Shown: positions 42,333 through 50,636, counted from the first letter of the stretch. The stretch: DNA of 64,000 nt from JBCCMQ01 sp039026235 (GCA_039026235.1 JBCCMQ010000011.1:75960-139959); one strand, 5' to 3'. Made by a program: numbers and translations. The notes: a model not told the origin generated them from the sequence alone.

Positions 42333-42363
42333 AGCGTCGGCCCCTAGCACAGCCACCAGTTAC

Positions 42364-42398
42364 AAAAAAGCGCCCTGTGCTTTGCAGCACCAGGGCGC
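42364..42398 (-). terminator. Intrinsic terminator downstream of the zinc-ribbon gene
   Basis: On the minus strand an 8-bp GC-rich stem (GCGCCCTG / CAGGGCGC, arms at 42370-42377 and 42391-42398), capped by a further small inverted repeat in the loop, is followed at once by six T residues. It lies about 120 bases after the stop of the gene at 42518-42820 and before the CoA-binding gene, and probably ends transcription of the rlmB/zinc-ribbon unit. Confidence 0.85.
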
Positions 42399-42517
42399 AA
42401 GTCACGGAACGAGGGACAGTAGTTTGCCTGCAGGTGTTCCGAACCTGCGGCATACCGAAAACGTAGGTGCATTCGGGTTGGTTAAAAGGCGTGTAATAAA
42501 GACGTGATGGAAGCGTG

Positions 42518-42820
42518 TCAGTCGAGTATGTCCTCAAGCACATCGAAAGCCTCTTCCAAGAACCTGCGGTAGATTGGTTTTTTTCTTTTTCTGCGCTTCT
42601 TTCGATAGTCGTCAGACGAGGTGTACTTGTGGTTCGGTCGACCGGACCAGTCACGCACATTGCTACGTTCTGTCGCGGCGTTCTTCCGCAGCGACTTCAT
42701 CTCGTGCAGGGGCGCACCGCATGCGGCGCAGCTTAACTCATGGCGTGTCTTGCCCCTCAGCACCAGCGCGGCGCGCGTGCCGCAGTAGCAGCAGGTGGCA
42801 ACTTTTGTATGCTGGCCCAT
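42518..42820 (-). CDS. Small zinc-ribbon protein with basic tail
   Basis: This 100-residue protein carries two CxxC knuckles, CCYCGTRAAL and SCAACGAPL, spaced about 20 residues apart. This is a standard zinc-ribbon arrangement. A strongly basic linker (KKRRKRKKPIYRR) and an acidic amphipathic C-terminus (FLEEAFDVLEDILD) follow. It could bind nucleic acid. It begins 10 bases after the rlmB stop on the same strand, suggesting cotranscription, and an intrinsic terminator follows. I do not recognise a named family. Confidence 0.78.
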   Translation of the reverse strand: MGQHTKVATCCYCGTRAALVLRGKTRHELSCAACGAPLHEMKSLRKNAATERSNVRDWSGRPNHKYTSSDDYRKKRRKRKKPIYRRFLEEAFDVLEDILD

Positions 42821-42829
42821 CAGAGCTCC

Positions 42830-43606
42830 CTATTGTGTACGCACCGCATATAGGGAAACTGCCGCAGCATTCGAGACATTGAGCGATCCAAATTCGCCTG
42901 CAGCCGGTATTCGGGCAAGACTGTCACAGGTTTGGCGGGTCTTTTCGCGCAGGCCCGGCCCTTCGGCGCCCAGAACCAGTCCGACCGGTGCATCGCCCGG
43001 CGGCAGCGCCGAGGCGAGATCCCCCGACGCATCGCCATCAAGCCCGATCAGCGTGTAACCCATGGCCTTCAGCTCTTCCATGGCAGCAGAAAGGTTGCGC
43101 ACCCGCACATAGGGTTGGCGTTCCAGCGCGCCCGATGCGGTCTTCGCAAGGGCACCTGTTTCCGGCGCCGAGAACCGCTCGGGCGCCCCAACGGCAAGCG
43201 CGCCAAAAACCTCTGCCGAACGCAGGATTGCACCGACGTTATGGGGATCGCTGACACGGTCGAGAAGGACGATCAATGGTCTCTCATTCGGCCGCCCTAC
43301 CGCCAGCTCGCTGAGCGGCCCCCAGTTCAGGGGCCGCACTTCTAAGACCGCGCCCTGGTGAACGGACGCTGGGTCAATCAAATCGGGAAACTTGCGCGCA
43401 TCGACAATCTCGGGCGTCAGATCGCTGGCGGCGATCGCATCGGCGATCCGGTCTGCCGCGTTGCGCGTGATGACTAGACGCAGCTTGTCACGCGCCGGGT
43501 TTTTCAGCGCGTCGGCAACCGCGTGAAGCCCAAAGAGCCAGACAGTCTGAGACTTGGACAGGCGCCGTGCGCGTTCTTTTTCAACGACCCATTGCGGCTT
43601 TTTCAT
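42830..43606 (-). CDS. rlmB: 23S rRNA (guanosine-2'-O-)-methyltransferase RlmB / TrmH-family SPOUT enzyme
   Basis: This 258-residue protein has an N-terminal substrate-binding domain starting at VWLFGLHAVADALKN and a SPOUT methyltransferase domain. The three SPOUT motifs are clear: LDRVSDPHNVGAILRSAEVFG, GLVLGAEGPGLREKTRQTCD, and SLNVSNAAAVSLYAV with the knot. RlmB methylates G2251 of 23S rRNA at the 2'-hydroxyl. A tRNA-Tyr gene lies divergent just upstream. A paralogous tRNA/rRNA 2'-O-methyltransferase cannot be excluded, but the N-terminal domain favours RlmB. Confidence 0.92.
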   Translation of the reverse strand: MKKPQWVVEKERARRLSKSQTVWLFGLHAVADALKNPARDKLRLVITRNAADRIADAIAASDLTPEIVDARKFPDLIDPASVHQGAVLEVRPLNWGPLSELAVGRPNERPLIVLLDRVSDPHNVGAILRSAEVFGALAVGAPERFSAPETGALAKTASGALERQPYVRVRNLSAAMEELKAMGYTLIGLDGDASGDLASALPPGDAPVGLVLGAEGPGLREKTRQTCDSLARIPAAGEFGSLNVSNAAAVSLYAVRTQ

Positions 43607-43750
43607 AGGCGCAGCTCCTTCGCCGCCAAACTGCGCTGGCGGCGTCTGCTTCGCAAGCAGAAGAGCGCTGGCGGGCCCGGTATTTCACCTTGACGGATAA
43701 GACCCCCTTAAGTATCCAGCGCCTCGCGTGCGTGCATGTGACGGGCGTTC

Positions 43751-43834
43751 GGGCGACGCGCTGCAAGGTGCGGCAGCGGACTGTAACTCCGCCGGGGAGA
43801 CCCATGCCTGGTTCGATTCCAGGGTCGCCCACCA
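43751..43834 (+). tRNA. tRNA-Tyr (anticodon GTA)
   Basis: The acceptor stem GGGCGAC (43751-43757) pairs with GTCGCCC (43824-43830), followed by A and an encoded CCA (43832-43834). The anticodon arm has a GCGGA/TCCGC stem with loop CTGTAAC, giving anticodon GTA. The T arm is CCTGG-TTCGATT-CCAGG. A long variable arm (about CGGGGAGACCCATG) marks a class II tRNA, as expected for bacterial tRNA-Tyr. It is transcribed away from rlmB. Confidence 0.95.
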
Positions 43835-43891
43835 TCCCGCACTTCGGGTCCGTCTATCGCGAAGGGTCGCGCATTGGCGTCGCGAAGTAAT

Positions 43892-45091
43892 TCAGAATTC
43901 GAGCATAAAGCGTTTTGACAGCGGCAGGCTCGCCGCGCCGATCGAACGGGCATTGGCGCCGACGGATCCCGGAAGAATCTCGGGCTTACCGAGACCCGAG
44001 AGGTTAAGTTCGGACAGCCGCCTGTCTACCCGGGCGACCAGTTCCGAACGGAGGTCAACAGGCATCGAGCCGTCGATGAGGATCGCCGTGAAATCGATCA
44101 CCGAGATTGAGCTGAGGATGGCGTGCGCAATGGCAGGGACGGCTTCGTCGAGCCAGCTTTCTACGATCCTTTGCGGGATGTCCCATGCGTCCGGGCTGGC
44201 CCAGATCTGGCTTACCTTGCCGCCCTCGGCCAAAAGCCGCTTTTCCAGCCCGGCGAGCGATGCCACGTCCACCAGCTGCCGCGACCGGGTCACGCTGCCG
44301 TCCGTCGGCAAGGGCCCGATGGCGCCGGCGTTTCCCGATGGGCCGGTAAAGAGATTACCGTTTAGAACGATGCCGCCACCAATGAAGTAACCGATGTAGA
44401 GGTAAAGGAAATCGCTTGGCGCAGCGCCTTTCCCAAAGACCAGTTCCGCACCGCAGGCGCAGGTGGCATCATTTTCAAGGATGACCGGAAAATCGACGAG
44501 TTCCTGAATTTCGGCGGCAAGATCGAAGTCCTTCCATGCGGCCATTTCGCTTTCGTCAACGCCAATCGCCGCAGCCCATTCCCAAAGAAAAAACGGGGTA
44601 GCAATGCCAAGACCCGATATTCGGGACCGCATATCCAACCCCAGATCGGCCGTTATCTTTGAGATGGCACTTCGCAGAAAATCAAGCGTTCGCTTGGGGC
44701 TTGGGTAGCGATAGGTCTGTTGGGCGCGCGCCTGAATTTCCCCGAGAAAGTTCACCAGGATCAACTCGGCACTGCGTCGGCCAACCTTAAAACCGAAAAA
44801 CAGCGCACCGTTCGGTGCAAGACGCATAGGAATTGATGGCTGGCCCACCTTGCCGCGCAGCTTGGCTCCGCGTTCCAGAAGACCATCCTTTTCCAAGGAT
44901 CGCATGATGACCGACACCGTCTGGGCAGACAGGCTTGTCATACGCGCAAGCTCGGCCTTGGGCAGGGCGCCGTGCTTGCGCACCAGCGAAAGGACCAGTC
45001 TTTCGTTGCGCGCGCGCATGCCGCTTTGGTTCGACCCCAAACGTTCGAAGCCGCGATCTGCTTCAATTGATGCCGGTTCGCTTCCTGGCAT
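43892..45091 (-). CDS. ROK-family transcriptional repressor, probable FrcR
   Basis: The protein has 399 residues from the ATG at 45091; a GTG two codons earlier is possible. The N-terminal winged helix-turn-helix (about residues 20-80) includes LVRKHGALPKAELARMTSLSAQTVSVIMRSLEKDGLL. A ROK sugar-kinase-like domain follows with GLGIATPFFLWEW, NDATCACGAELVFG and GNAGAIGPLP. The CxCGxxGC zinc motif of many ROK proteins is absent, so it is a divergent member. It is divergent from the frcBCAK genes, and a perfect inverted repeat lies between, so it most likely represses that operon until a sugar binds. Confidence 0.87.
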   Translation of the reverse strand: MPGSEPASIEADRGFERLGSNQSGMRARNERLVLSLVRKHGALPKAELARMTSLSAQTVSVIMRSLEKDGLLERGAKLRGKVGQPSIPMRLAPNGALFFGFKVGRRSAELILVNFLGEIQARAQQTYRYPSPKRTLDFLRSAISKITADLGLDMRSRISGLGIATPFFLWEWAAAIGVDESEMAAWKDFDLAAEIQELVDFPVILENDATCACGAELVFGKGAAPSDFLYLYIGYFIGGGIVLNGNLFTGPSGNAGAIGPLPTDGSVTRSRQLVDVASLAGLEKRLLAEGGKVSQIWASPDAWDIPQRIVESWLDEAVPAIAHAILSSISVIDFTAILIDGSMPVDLRSELVARVDRRLSELNLSGLGKPEILPGSVGANARSIGAASLPLSKRFMLEF

Positions 45092-45142
45092 GCGCACCCC
45101 TTGCTTCTGTCAGAATGCGTTCAGCGATGGCTATCTGTCAAT

Positions 45143-45163
45143 AATAAATCAGAGTGATTTATT
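45143..45163. promoter_or_regulatory. Candidate ROK/FrcR operator, 9-base perfect inverted repeat
   Basis: AATAAATCA (45143-45151) and TGATTTATT (45155-45163) are perfect 9-base inverted repeats separated by GAG. The site lies between the divergent ROK gene and frcB. AT-rich inverted repeats of this type are usual for ROK repressors such as NagC and XylR. A further ATTTATT-type half follows directly. A second palindrome, CTTCGA-A-TCGAAG (45180-45192), lies closer to frcB and might bind another regulator. Confidence 0.72.
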
Positions 45164-45270
45164 TATTTATTGACCCGATCTTCGAATCGAAGTTACATCG
45201 TCTTCAGGCACGCCAGTGAGCGTGCGGGCTGGCCGCACAACAGGCCAGGCAAATGTCTTGGGAGGACACA

Positions 45271-46290
45271 ATGAAAAGATTCGTCACAGCTTCGGCTGTT
45301 GCCCTTTTGGCGACGGCAGGTGCTTCGTTCGCGGGCAGCCACAGTGTGGGCGCTTGCCTGATTACGAAAACCGATACCAACCCGTTTTTTGTGAAGATGA
45401 AGGAAGGCGCGCTTGCCAAAGCGGAAGAACTTGGCGTCGAGCTGTCCACGTTCGCGGGCAAGGTCGACGGCGACCACGAAACCCAAGTGGCGGCGATCGA
45501 AACCTGTATTGCGAACGGTGCCAAGGGCATTCTGCTGACCGCATCGGACACGTCGTCAATCGTGCCAGCCGTTCGCCAGGCACGGGACGCAGGTCTTGTT
45601 GTCATCGCGCTGGATACCCCGCTTGAGCCGATTGACGCGGCGGACATGACTTTCGCCACCGACAATTTTCTGGCAGGTGAGTTGATCGGCAAATGGGCCG
45701 CAGCATCCCTCGGTGACGCCGCTGCCGATGCAAAGATCGCAATGCTGGATCTTGCCGTCAGCCAGCCTTCGGTTGGCGTGCTGCGCGACCAGGGCTTCCT
45801 GCAAGGCTTCGGTATAGACCTCGGTGATCCGAACAAGTGGGGCGATGAAACCGATGCCCGCATCGTCGGCAACGACGTCACCGCCGGCAACGAGGAAGGT
45901 GGCCGCCGGGCCATGGAGAACCTGTTGGCCAAGGACCCCTTCATTAACGTTGTCTACACCATCAACGAACCGGCCGCGGCGGGCGCCTATGAGGCGCTAA
46001 AGGCTATTGGTCGTGAAAACGACGTGTTGATCGTGTCCGTTGACGGCGGCTGCCCCGGCGTCGCCAATGTCAAGGATGGCATCATCGGCGCCACCTCTCA
46101 ACAGTATCCGTTGCTGATGGCATCGCTCGGCATCGAAGCGATCGTTGCCTGGGCCAAGGACGGCACAAAGCCCGCCAACACGCCCGGCAAGGATTTCTTT
46201 GATACGGGCGTTGCACTGGTCACCGATCAGCCTGCGGACGGCGTCGAGTCGATTGACACGGCCGAAGGTACTGACCTTTGCTGGGGTTAA
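45271..46290 (+). CDS. frcB: Sugar ABC transporter substrate-binding protein (FrcB-like)
   Basis: The protein has 339 residues from the ATG at 45271, which has a GGGAGGA ribosome-binding site; an in-frame ATG at 45253 is upstream of that site. Signal peptide MKRFVTASAVALLATAGASFAG precedes a type I periplasmic binding protein: CLITKTDTNPFFVKMKEGAL, ANGAKGILLTASDTSSIVP, VIALDTPLEP, and NEPAAAGAYEALKAIGREN near the C-terminus. This is the ribose/fructose-type fold and matches the Sinorhizobium FrcB pattern. It is the first gene of an operon with permease, ATPase and kinase. Fructose is the expected ligand, but related sugars remain possible. Confidence 0.88.
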   Translation: MKRFVTASAVALLATAGASFAGSHSVGACLITKTDTNPFFVKMKEGALAKAEELGVELSTFAGKVDGDHETQVAAIETCIANGAKGILLTASDTSSIVPAVRQARDAGLVVIALDTPLEPIDAADMTFATDNFLAGELIGKWAAASLGDAAADAKIAMLDLAVSQPSVGVLRDQGFLQGFGIDLGDPNKWGDETDARIVGNDVTAGNEEGGRRAMENLLAKDPFINVVYTINEPAAAGAYEALKAIGRENDVLIVSVDGGCPGVANVKDGIIGATSQQYPLLMASLGIEAIVAWAKDGTKPANTPGKDFFDTGVALVTDQPADGVESIDTAEGTDLCWG

Positions 46291-46319
46291 GTTAGGACGG
46301 CGTAACCGCCACCTGACAA

Positions 46320-46342
46320 GAGGCGGGCTGTCGGCCCGCCTC
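46320..46342 (+). promoter_or_regulatory. Perfect stem-loop between frcB and frcC
   Basis: GAGGCGGGC (46320-46328) and GCCCGCCTC (46334-46342) form a 9-bp perfect stem with loop TGTCG, 30 bases after the frcB stop. No T run follows, so it is more likely a 3'-end stabiliser of the binding-protein message than a full terminator. It would permit more FrcB than FrcC and FrcA. The system 3 TRAP operon has a similar hairpin in the matching position. Confidence 0.72.
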
Positions 46343-46388
46343 GCCAACTGGGCGAATATGGCGCCGCATTGGGCGACGGGGAGGATCG

Positions 46389-47450
46389 ATGTCTCAACCT
46401 CAGGAATTTGAGAATGTCCTGGGCGATGCCGCCAATGAGGTGGCTGAGTTCCACGACCAAGACAATGGTCTGATCGGGCGCTTTCACCACGCGCTGCATA
46501 TGACCCCGGCGTTGGTGCCTCTGATCGTGCTCGTCGCAGCGATCATAATCTTCGGCGTTTTGCTTGGGTCGCGGTTCTTCTCGCCCTTTGCACTCACGCT
46601 GATCCTGCAACAGGTGCAGATCGTTGGCATCGTGGCAGCGGCGCAGAGCCTCGTGATCCTGACGGCGGGCATTGATCTTTCGGTAGGCGCCATCGCGGTT
46701 ATCACATCCGTGTTCATGGGCCAGTTCACTTTTCGCTACGGCCTTCCGGTCGAGCTCGCCGTGGCGCTTGGCCTTATCGCCGGCACGGCGATTGGATCGA
46801 TCAACGGTTGGCTGGTCGCGGTGATGAAACTGCCGCCCTTCATCGTCACGCTTGGCATGTGGCAGATCGTGCTTGCAGCCAACTTCCTGTATTCGGCGAA
46901 CGAAACCATTCGCAGCCAGGATATCGCCGAACAGGCGCCACTCCTGCAATTCATGGGAACCAAGATCAACATAGGTGGAGCGGTGTTCACCTACGGCGTG
47001 ATATTTATGGTCTTTTTGGTCTTGTTTTTGGCTTACATTCTTCGGTCCACAGCCTGGGGGCGGCATGTCTATGCCGTGGGTGACGATCCGGATGCGGCCG
47101 AGCTATCGGGCGTCAACGTCAAAAAGACGCTCATTTCGGTCTACGCCATCGCCGGATTGATCTGCGGTTTCGCGGGCTGGGCCCTGATCGGCAGGATCGG
47201 ATCTGTCTCACCCACCAGCGGACAGCTTTTGAACATAGAGAGCATTACCGCTGTCGTGATCGGCGGGATCTCTCTCTTCGGTGGGCGCGGTTCCATCCTG
47301 GGCGCCTTTTTCGGGGCGCTTATTGTTGGTGTATTCACCCTTGGACTGCGGCTCGCCGGGGCGGACGCGCAATGGACGTTTCTGTTGATTGGCCTTCTTA
47401 TCATCGCCGCCGTCGCGGTTGACCAGTGGATCAGAAAGGTAGCTGCCTGA
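46389..47450 (+). CDS. frcC: Sugar ABC transporter permease (FrcC-like)
   Basis: This 353-residue permease of the ribose/fructose (CUT2) type has a cytoplasmic N-terminal extension of about 45 residues, then eight or more membrane segments. Conserved CUT2 segments include QVQIVGIVAAAQSLVILTAGIDLSVGAI, LGMWQIVLAANFLYS, and INGWLVAVMKLPPFIVTLG. It has the cytoplasmic SAWGRHVYAVGDDPDAAELSG-like loop that contacts the ATPase. Its stop codon overlaps the frcA start (TGATG), giving translational coupling. Confidence 0.91.
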   Translation: MSQPQEFENVLGDAANEVAEFHDQDNGLIGRFHHALHMTPALVPLIVLVAAIIIFGVLLGSRFFSPFALTLILQQVQIVGIVAAAQSLVILTAGIDLSVGAIAVITSVFMGQFTFRYGLPVELAVALGLIAGTAIGSINGWLVAVMKLPPFIVTLGMWQIVLAANFLYSANETIRSQDIAEQAPLLQFMGTKINIGGAVFTYGVIFMVFLVLFLAYILRSTAWGRHVYAVGDDPDAAELSGVNVKKTLISVYAIAGLICGFAGWALIGRIGSVSPTSGQLLNIESITAVVIGGISLFGGRGSILGAFFGALIVGVFTLGLRLAGADAQWTFLLIGLLIIAAVAVDQWIRKVAA

Positions 47451-48220
47451 TGGAACCAATCCTGAAAGCCCGCGGACTGGTGAAGCGATTTGGCCGCGTT
47501 GTCGCCCTTGATCATTGCGATTTCGACCTCATGCCCGGTGAGATACTGGGCGTGATCGGCGACAATGGCGCCGGCAAGTCAACGCTGATCAAATCGATCT
47601 CGGGTGCGCTGGTCGCCGATGAGGGCGAGATTTGGCTGGAAACCCAAAAGGTCACCTTTCAATCCCCGATCGAAGCACGCGAAGCTGGGATTGAAACCGT
47701 CTACCAAACCCTTGCGATGTCTCCGGCGCTGAGCATTGCGGACAATATGTTCATGGGGCGCGAGTTACGGAAACCCGGTTGGCAAGGCAGCCTTTTGCGA
47801 CGGCTCGACAGACAGGCCATGGAGACCTTTGCCCGCGAAAAGCTGACCGAGCTTGGCTTGATGACCATTCAGAACATCAATCAGGCGGTTGAGACCTTGT
47901 CGGGCGGCCAGCGACAGGGCGTAGCAGTGGCCCGCGCGGCGGCCTTCGGATCCAAAGTGATCATTCTCGACGAACCGACTGCCGCCCTTGGTGTCAAGGA
48001 AAGCCGGCGTGTTCTTGAGCTTATCCAGGACGTGAAAGCGCGTGGCATTCCGATCATTCTAATCAGCCACAACATGCCCCATGTCTTTGAGGTGTGCGAC
48101 CGGGTACATATCCACCGCCTTGGCCGGCGCCTAACGGTCATCGACCCCAAAGACTATGAGATGTCCGATGCAGTGGCCTTTATGACCGGGGCGAAAACGC
48201 CGGAGCCCGTCGCCGCCTGA
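47450..48220 (+). CDS. frcA: Sugar ABC transporter ATP-binding protein (FrcA-like)
   Basis: This 256-residue ATPase has one nucleotide-binding domain. Walker A is GDNGAGKST, the Q loop lies in IETVYQTLAMSP, the signature is LSGGQRQGVAVARAA, and Walker B is VIILDEPTAALG, with ISHNMPH providing the switch histidine. A single domain distinguishes it from RbsA-like two-domain ATPases, in agreement with the rhizobial FrcA. The start is the ATG at 47450 within TGATG; an in-frame start at 47426 lies inside frcC. Confidence 0.93.
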   Translation: MEPILKARGLVKRFGRVVALDHCDFDLMPGEILGVIGDNGAGKSTLIKSISGALVADEGEIWLETQKVTFQSPIEAREAGIETVYQTLAMSPALSIADNMFMGRELRKPGWQGSLLRRLDRQAMETFAREKLTELGLMTIQNINQAVETLSGGQRQGVAVARAAAFGSKVIILDEPTAALGVKESRRVLELIQDVKARGIPIILISHNMPHVFEVCDRVHIHRLGRRLTVIDPKDYEMSDAVAFMTGAKTPEPVAA

Positions 48221-48222
48221 CT

Positions 48223-48855
48223 ATGGCAACAGCGAAGCAGAACGCCGAAACGATCATCGCGCAGGTTTTGGCGCTTCCCCAGGCACCGGGCAGGCGACTT
48301 GTCGCATTGGCTGGACCTCCCGCGGCTGGCAAGTCAACGGTCGCCGAAATGGTGCAACGCGGCCTGACTGACCGCGGGCTCCCGACCGGTCTTTTGCCCA
48401 TGGACGGCTTCCACATGGACAATTCAGCGCTTGACGACCTGGGGCTGCGTTCGCGCAAAGGGGCACCTGAAACGTTTGACCTACAGGGGTTGCAAAAGAC
48501 CCTGCAACAGCTCTCGGTTCAGCCGGAAGTTCCGGTACCGACCTTTGACCGCATACAGGACCGAACCGTTCCGAATGCGCAGATAATCGGCGACGAACAG
48601 GCCCATGTGGTCGTCGAAGGAAATTACCTTTTGCTCGACGAAGAAGGCTGGCGCGACCTGTCTAAGTTCTGGGATTTTTCTGTCCTTTTTCAGGTTCCGC
48701 TTAAAAAGCTTGAGGCACGCCTTGTGGCGCGGTGGACGGAGTTGGGCCACCCTGAAGCCGAAGCTTTGGTACGCGCCCGAACCAACGACATCCCGAATGC
48801 GCGTCGTGTGATGCACGCCAGAATGCCCAGTTCCCTGGTTTTGGGTGCCGCCTGA
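48223..48855 (+). CDS. frcK: P-loop kinase of the FrcK/uridine-kinase-like type
   Basis: This 210-residue kinase begins two bases after the frcA stop. The P-loop is LAGPPAAGKSTVAEMV, the nucleotide-acceptor region is LLPMDGFHMDNSALDDLGLRSRKGAPETFD, and VVEGNYLLLDEEGWRDLSKFWDFSVL resembles PanK/uridine kinase-type phosphotransferases. In Sinorhizobium the fourth gene of the frcBCAK operon encodes such a kinase. Here it probably phosphorylates the imported sugar or a related compound; the substrate is inferred from the operon order. Confidence 0.85.
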   Translation: MATAKQNAETIIAQVLALPQAPGRRLVALAGPPAAGKSTVAEMVQRGLTDRGLPTGLLPMDGFHMDNSALDDLGLRSRKGAPETFDLQGLQKTLQQLSVQPEVPVPTFDRIQDRTVPNAQIIGDEQAHVVVEGNYLLLDEEGWRDLSKFWDFSVLFQVPLKKLEARLVARWTELGHPEAEALVRARTNDIPNARRVMHARMPSSLVLGAA

Positions 48856-49049
48856 CGGTGTGTCCTTCTACACGCCTGCTTCTGCGGCGGCCCGCATCGC
48901 TTCCGGTGCGTTTGATCGGACGTCATCCGTCCGGTAGTCTCACACCCGACGCGGGCCGAAGATCCGCAGGACAGAGGTAAGTTTCGGATGCACCAACCCA
49001 TTTTGTTCCTGCCGATTGGCGGCAAGTCAAAACGGCCCCCCCTGCCCCG
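48856..49049. other. Intergenic stretch after frcK
   Basis: These 194 bases contain no open frame with a credible ribosome-binding site. A weak hairpin CGGAC/GTCCG is present around 48916-48932 with no T run. I see no RNA gene or repeat here. Confidence 0.5.
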
Positions 49050-49715
49050 ATGAAGTACTTTTGCATCGGTTTGACGAAAACCGGGACGACCTCTTTCAAC
49101 CGCCTCATGGCATCGCTGGATTGCCGCACGCACGGATTTTCGCGCGCGTTGCTATTTGAGTACCTCAACGAGGGGCAGACCGGCCCGAAGATCACCGCCG
49201 CAATAGAGGGAAATGATGCCTTTGATGACTGGCCGTGGCCGTTCCTTTACAAGGAGCTCAACCAAAAGCTGGGCGACGAAGCTTACTTCGTGCTGACCAA
49301 ACGCGCTTCACCAGAGCAGTGGCTTGCATCGATCAAGCGGTATGCGCTGAACTCCCGGACGCAGCGTATCCGTCAGTTGACCTATGGAACCGAGTTTCCG
49401 CACGGGTTCGAGACGCACTACCTTGCCCGCTACAAAAGCCACCTTGAGGAAGTGCGAAGCTACTTTGCACACGCCAATGCAACGCACCGCCTCTTTGAGG
49501 TTGAGATCGGGGACCCATCACTGCCAGAGCGACTTTCCGCCCTGACCGGTCGCACTCCGACGGCCGGATTTGAAGCGCACAGCAACAAAAGCCCGGTGCG
49601 GCCCCGCGTGGCCCGGGAAAACCTTGTCACTATAAACAAGTCGCTGCGCGGGCTCGGCAAACCTGCCATCACGCTCGAAGAAGCGGGATTTAAGAACCCA
49701 TCGATACAGGTTTAA
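49050..49715 (+). CDS. Sulfotransferase family protein
   Basis: This 221-residue protein has a PAPS-binding P-loop-like motif at the N-terminus, FCIGLTKTGTTSFNRLM (residues 4-20). The rest fits the short, uncharacterised sulfotransferase family, with KRASPEQWLASIKRYAL and the 3'-phosphate-binding Arg/Ser environment near 90-100, and FEVEIGDPSLPERLSALTG later. It would transfer sulfate from PAPS to an unknown acceptor. No PAPS-synthesis or polysaccharide genes are near, so it is an orphan. No strong ribosome-binding site precedes the ATG. Confidence 0.8.
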   Translation: MKYFCIGLTKTGTTSFNRLMASLDCRTHGFSRALLFEYLNEGQTGPKITAAIEGNDAFDDWPWPFLYKELNQKLGDEAYFVLTKRASPEQWLASIKRYALNSRTQRIRQLTYGTEFPHGFETHYLARYKSHLEEVRSYFAHANATHRLFEVEIGDPSLPERLSALTGRTPTAGFEAHSNKSPVRPRVARENLVTINKSLRGLGKPAITLEEAGFKNPSIQV

Positions 49716-49865
49716 AGGCAGAAGGATACGGTCACCGATTAACTGGTGCGTTTGCTGGATGAAGCTAAGCCTTTCTGTCAAACGAAACCAAACGAAAGTA
49801 AAACGAATATTTTGAGCTTCCATTCGGCCCAATAGCTGTTTAGAAGCTGCGCCAAGGAGCGCACA
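49716..49865. promoter_or_regulatory. glpR promoter region with three AAACGAA direct repeats
   Basis: AAACGAAA at 49780-49787, AAACGAAA at 49790-49797 and AAACGAAT at 49801-49808 form three direct repeats at 10-11 base spacing. Direct repeats of this AACGAAA type on one face of the helix are typical binding sites for DeoR/GlpR-family repressors in alphaproteobacteria. They end about 57 bases before the glpR ATG and imply autoregulation of the glpR-glpD pair. Confidence 0.68.
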
Positions 49866-50636
49866 ATGGACATCGATACACGCCAAGAGACGATCCTCGC
49901 GCTATTGCGCAGCCAAGGGGCCGTGGCTGTCGATGAACTTGCACAACACTTCAAACTGACAGCGCAAACGATACGGCAGGACTTGCGCGATCTCGGTCAG
50001 CGCGGGCTCTTGCTCCGCACACATGGCGGGGCCCGGAGGGTTGAGACAGTCACCAACCGAGACTACTCGGAACGGCGGCGCCATCTTGCCCCCGAAAAAG
50101 AAGCCATCGGTCGGGCGGCCGCATCTCTAATTCCCGACAACTGCTCGGTGATCCTGAACATCGGCACGACCACCGAACAGGTCGCGCGCGCCCTAGGCGG
50201 ACACCATGGTTTGAGTATAATTTCAAATAATATCAACATTATAAATCAACTCTCAGGCAGTAAGGCGAAGGACTTGATCATGGTCGGTGGGGCTGTGCGA
50301 CCCTCGGACGGGGCGGTCGTCGGCGAAGACGCTGTCGAGTTCATTTCCCGCTACAAGGCGGACTACGCCGTCATTGGTGCATCGGCACTGGATCCTGACG
50401 GAACCGTCCTTGATTTCGATTCGCGCGAGGTGTCTGTGGCGCGGGCCATCCTGCGCAACGCGCGGAACCGAATACTCGTCTGTGATTCCTCGAAATTCGA
50501 CAAAAGCGCCCCAATTCGGATCTGCGATCTCGCAGACGTGGACTATTTCGTCACTGACCACCCACCACCGGCTGAGTTCACTTCAGTGGCAAATGAAAGC
50601 AAAACCAAGACCTTTACCGTAATGGATCCCTCGTAA
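49866..50636 (+). CDS. glpR: DeoR-family transcriptional repressor (GlpR-like)
   Basis: This 256-residue regulator has an N-terminal DeoR helix-turn-helix, RQETILALLRSQGAVAVDELAQHFKLTAQTIRQDLRDLGQRGLLLRTHGGARR, shown here as the family landmark. The C-terminal ribose-5-phosphate-isomerase-like effector domain has IGRAAASLIPDNCSVILNIGTTT and the ADYAVIGASALDPDGTVLDFD block. Its TAA overlaps the glpD ATG by one base (TAATG), so it probably senses glycerol-3-phosphate and represses glpD and itself. Confidence 0.9.
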   Translation: MDIDTRQETILALLRSQGAVAVDELAQHFKLTAQTIRQDLRDLGQRGLLLRTHGGARRVETVTNRDYSERRRHLAPEKEAIGRAAASLIPDNCSVILNIGTTTEQVARALGGHHGLSIISNNINIINQLSGSKAKDLIMVGGAVRPSDGAVVGEDAVEFISRYKADYAVIGASALDPDGTVLDFDSREVSVARAILRNARNRILVCDSSKFDKSAPIRICDLADVDYFVTDHPPPAEFTSVANESKTKTFTVMDPS

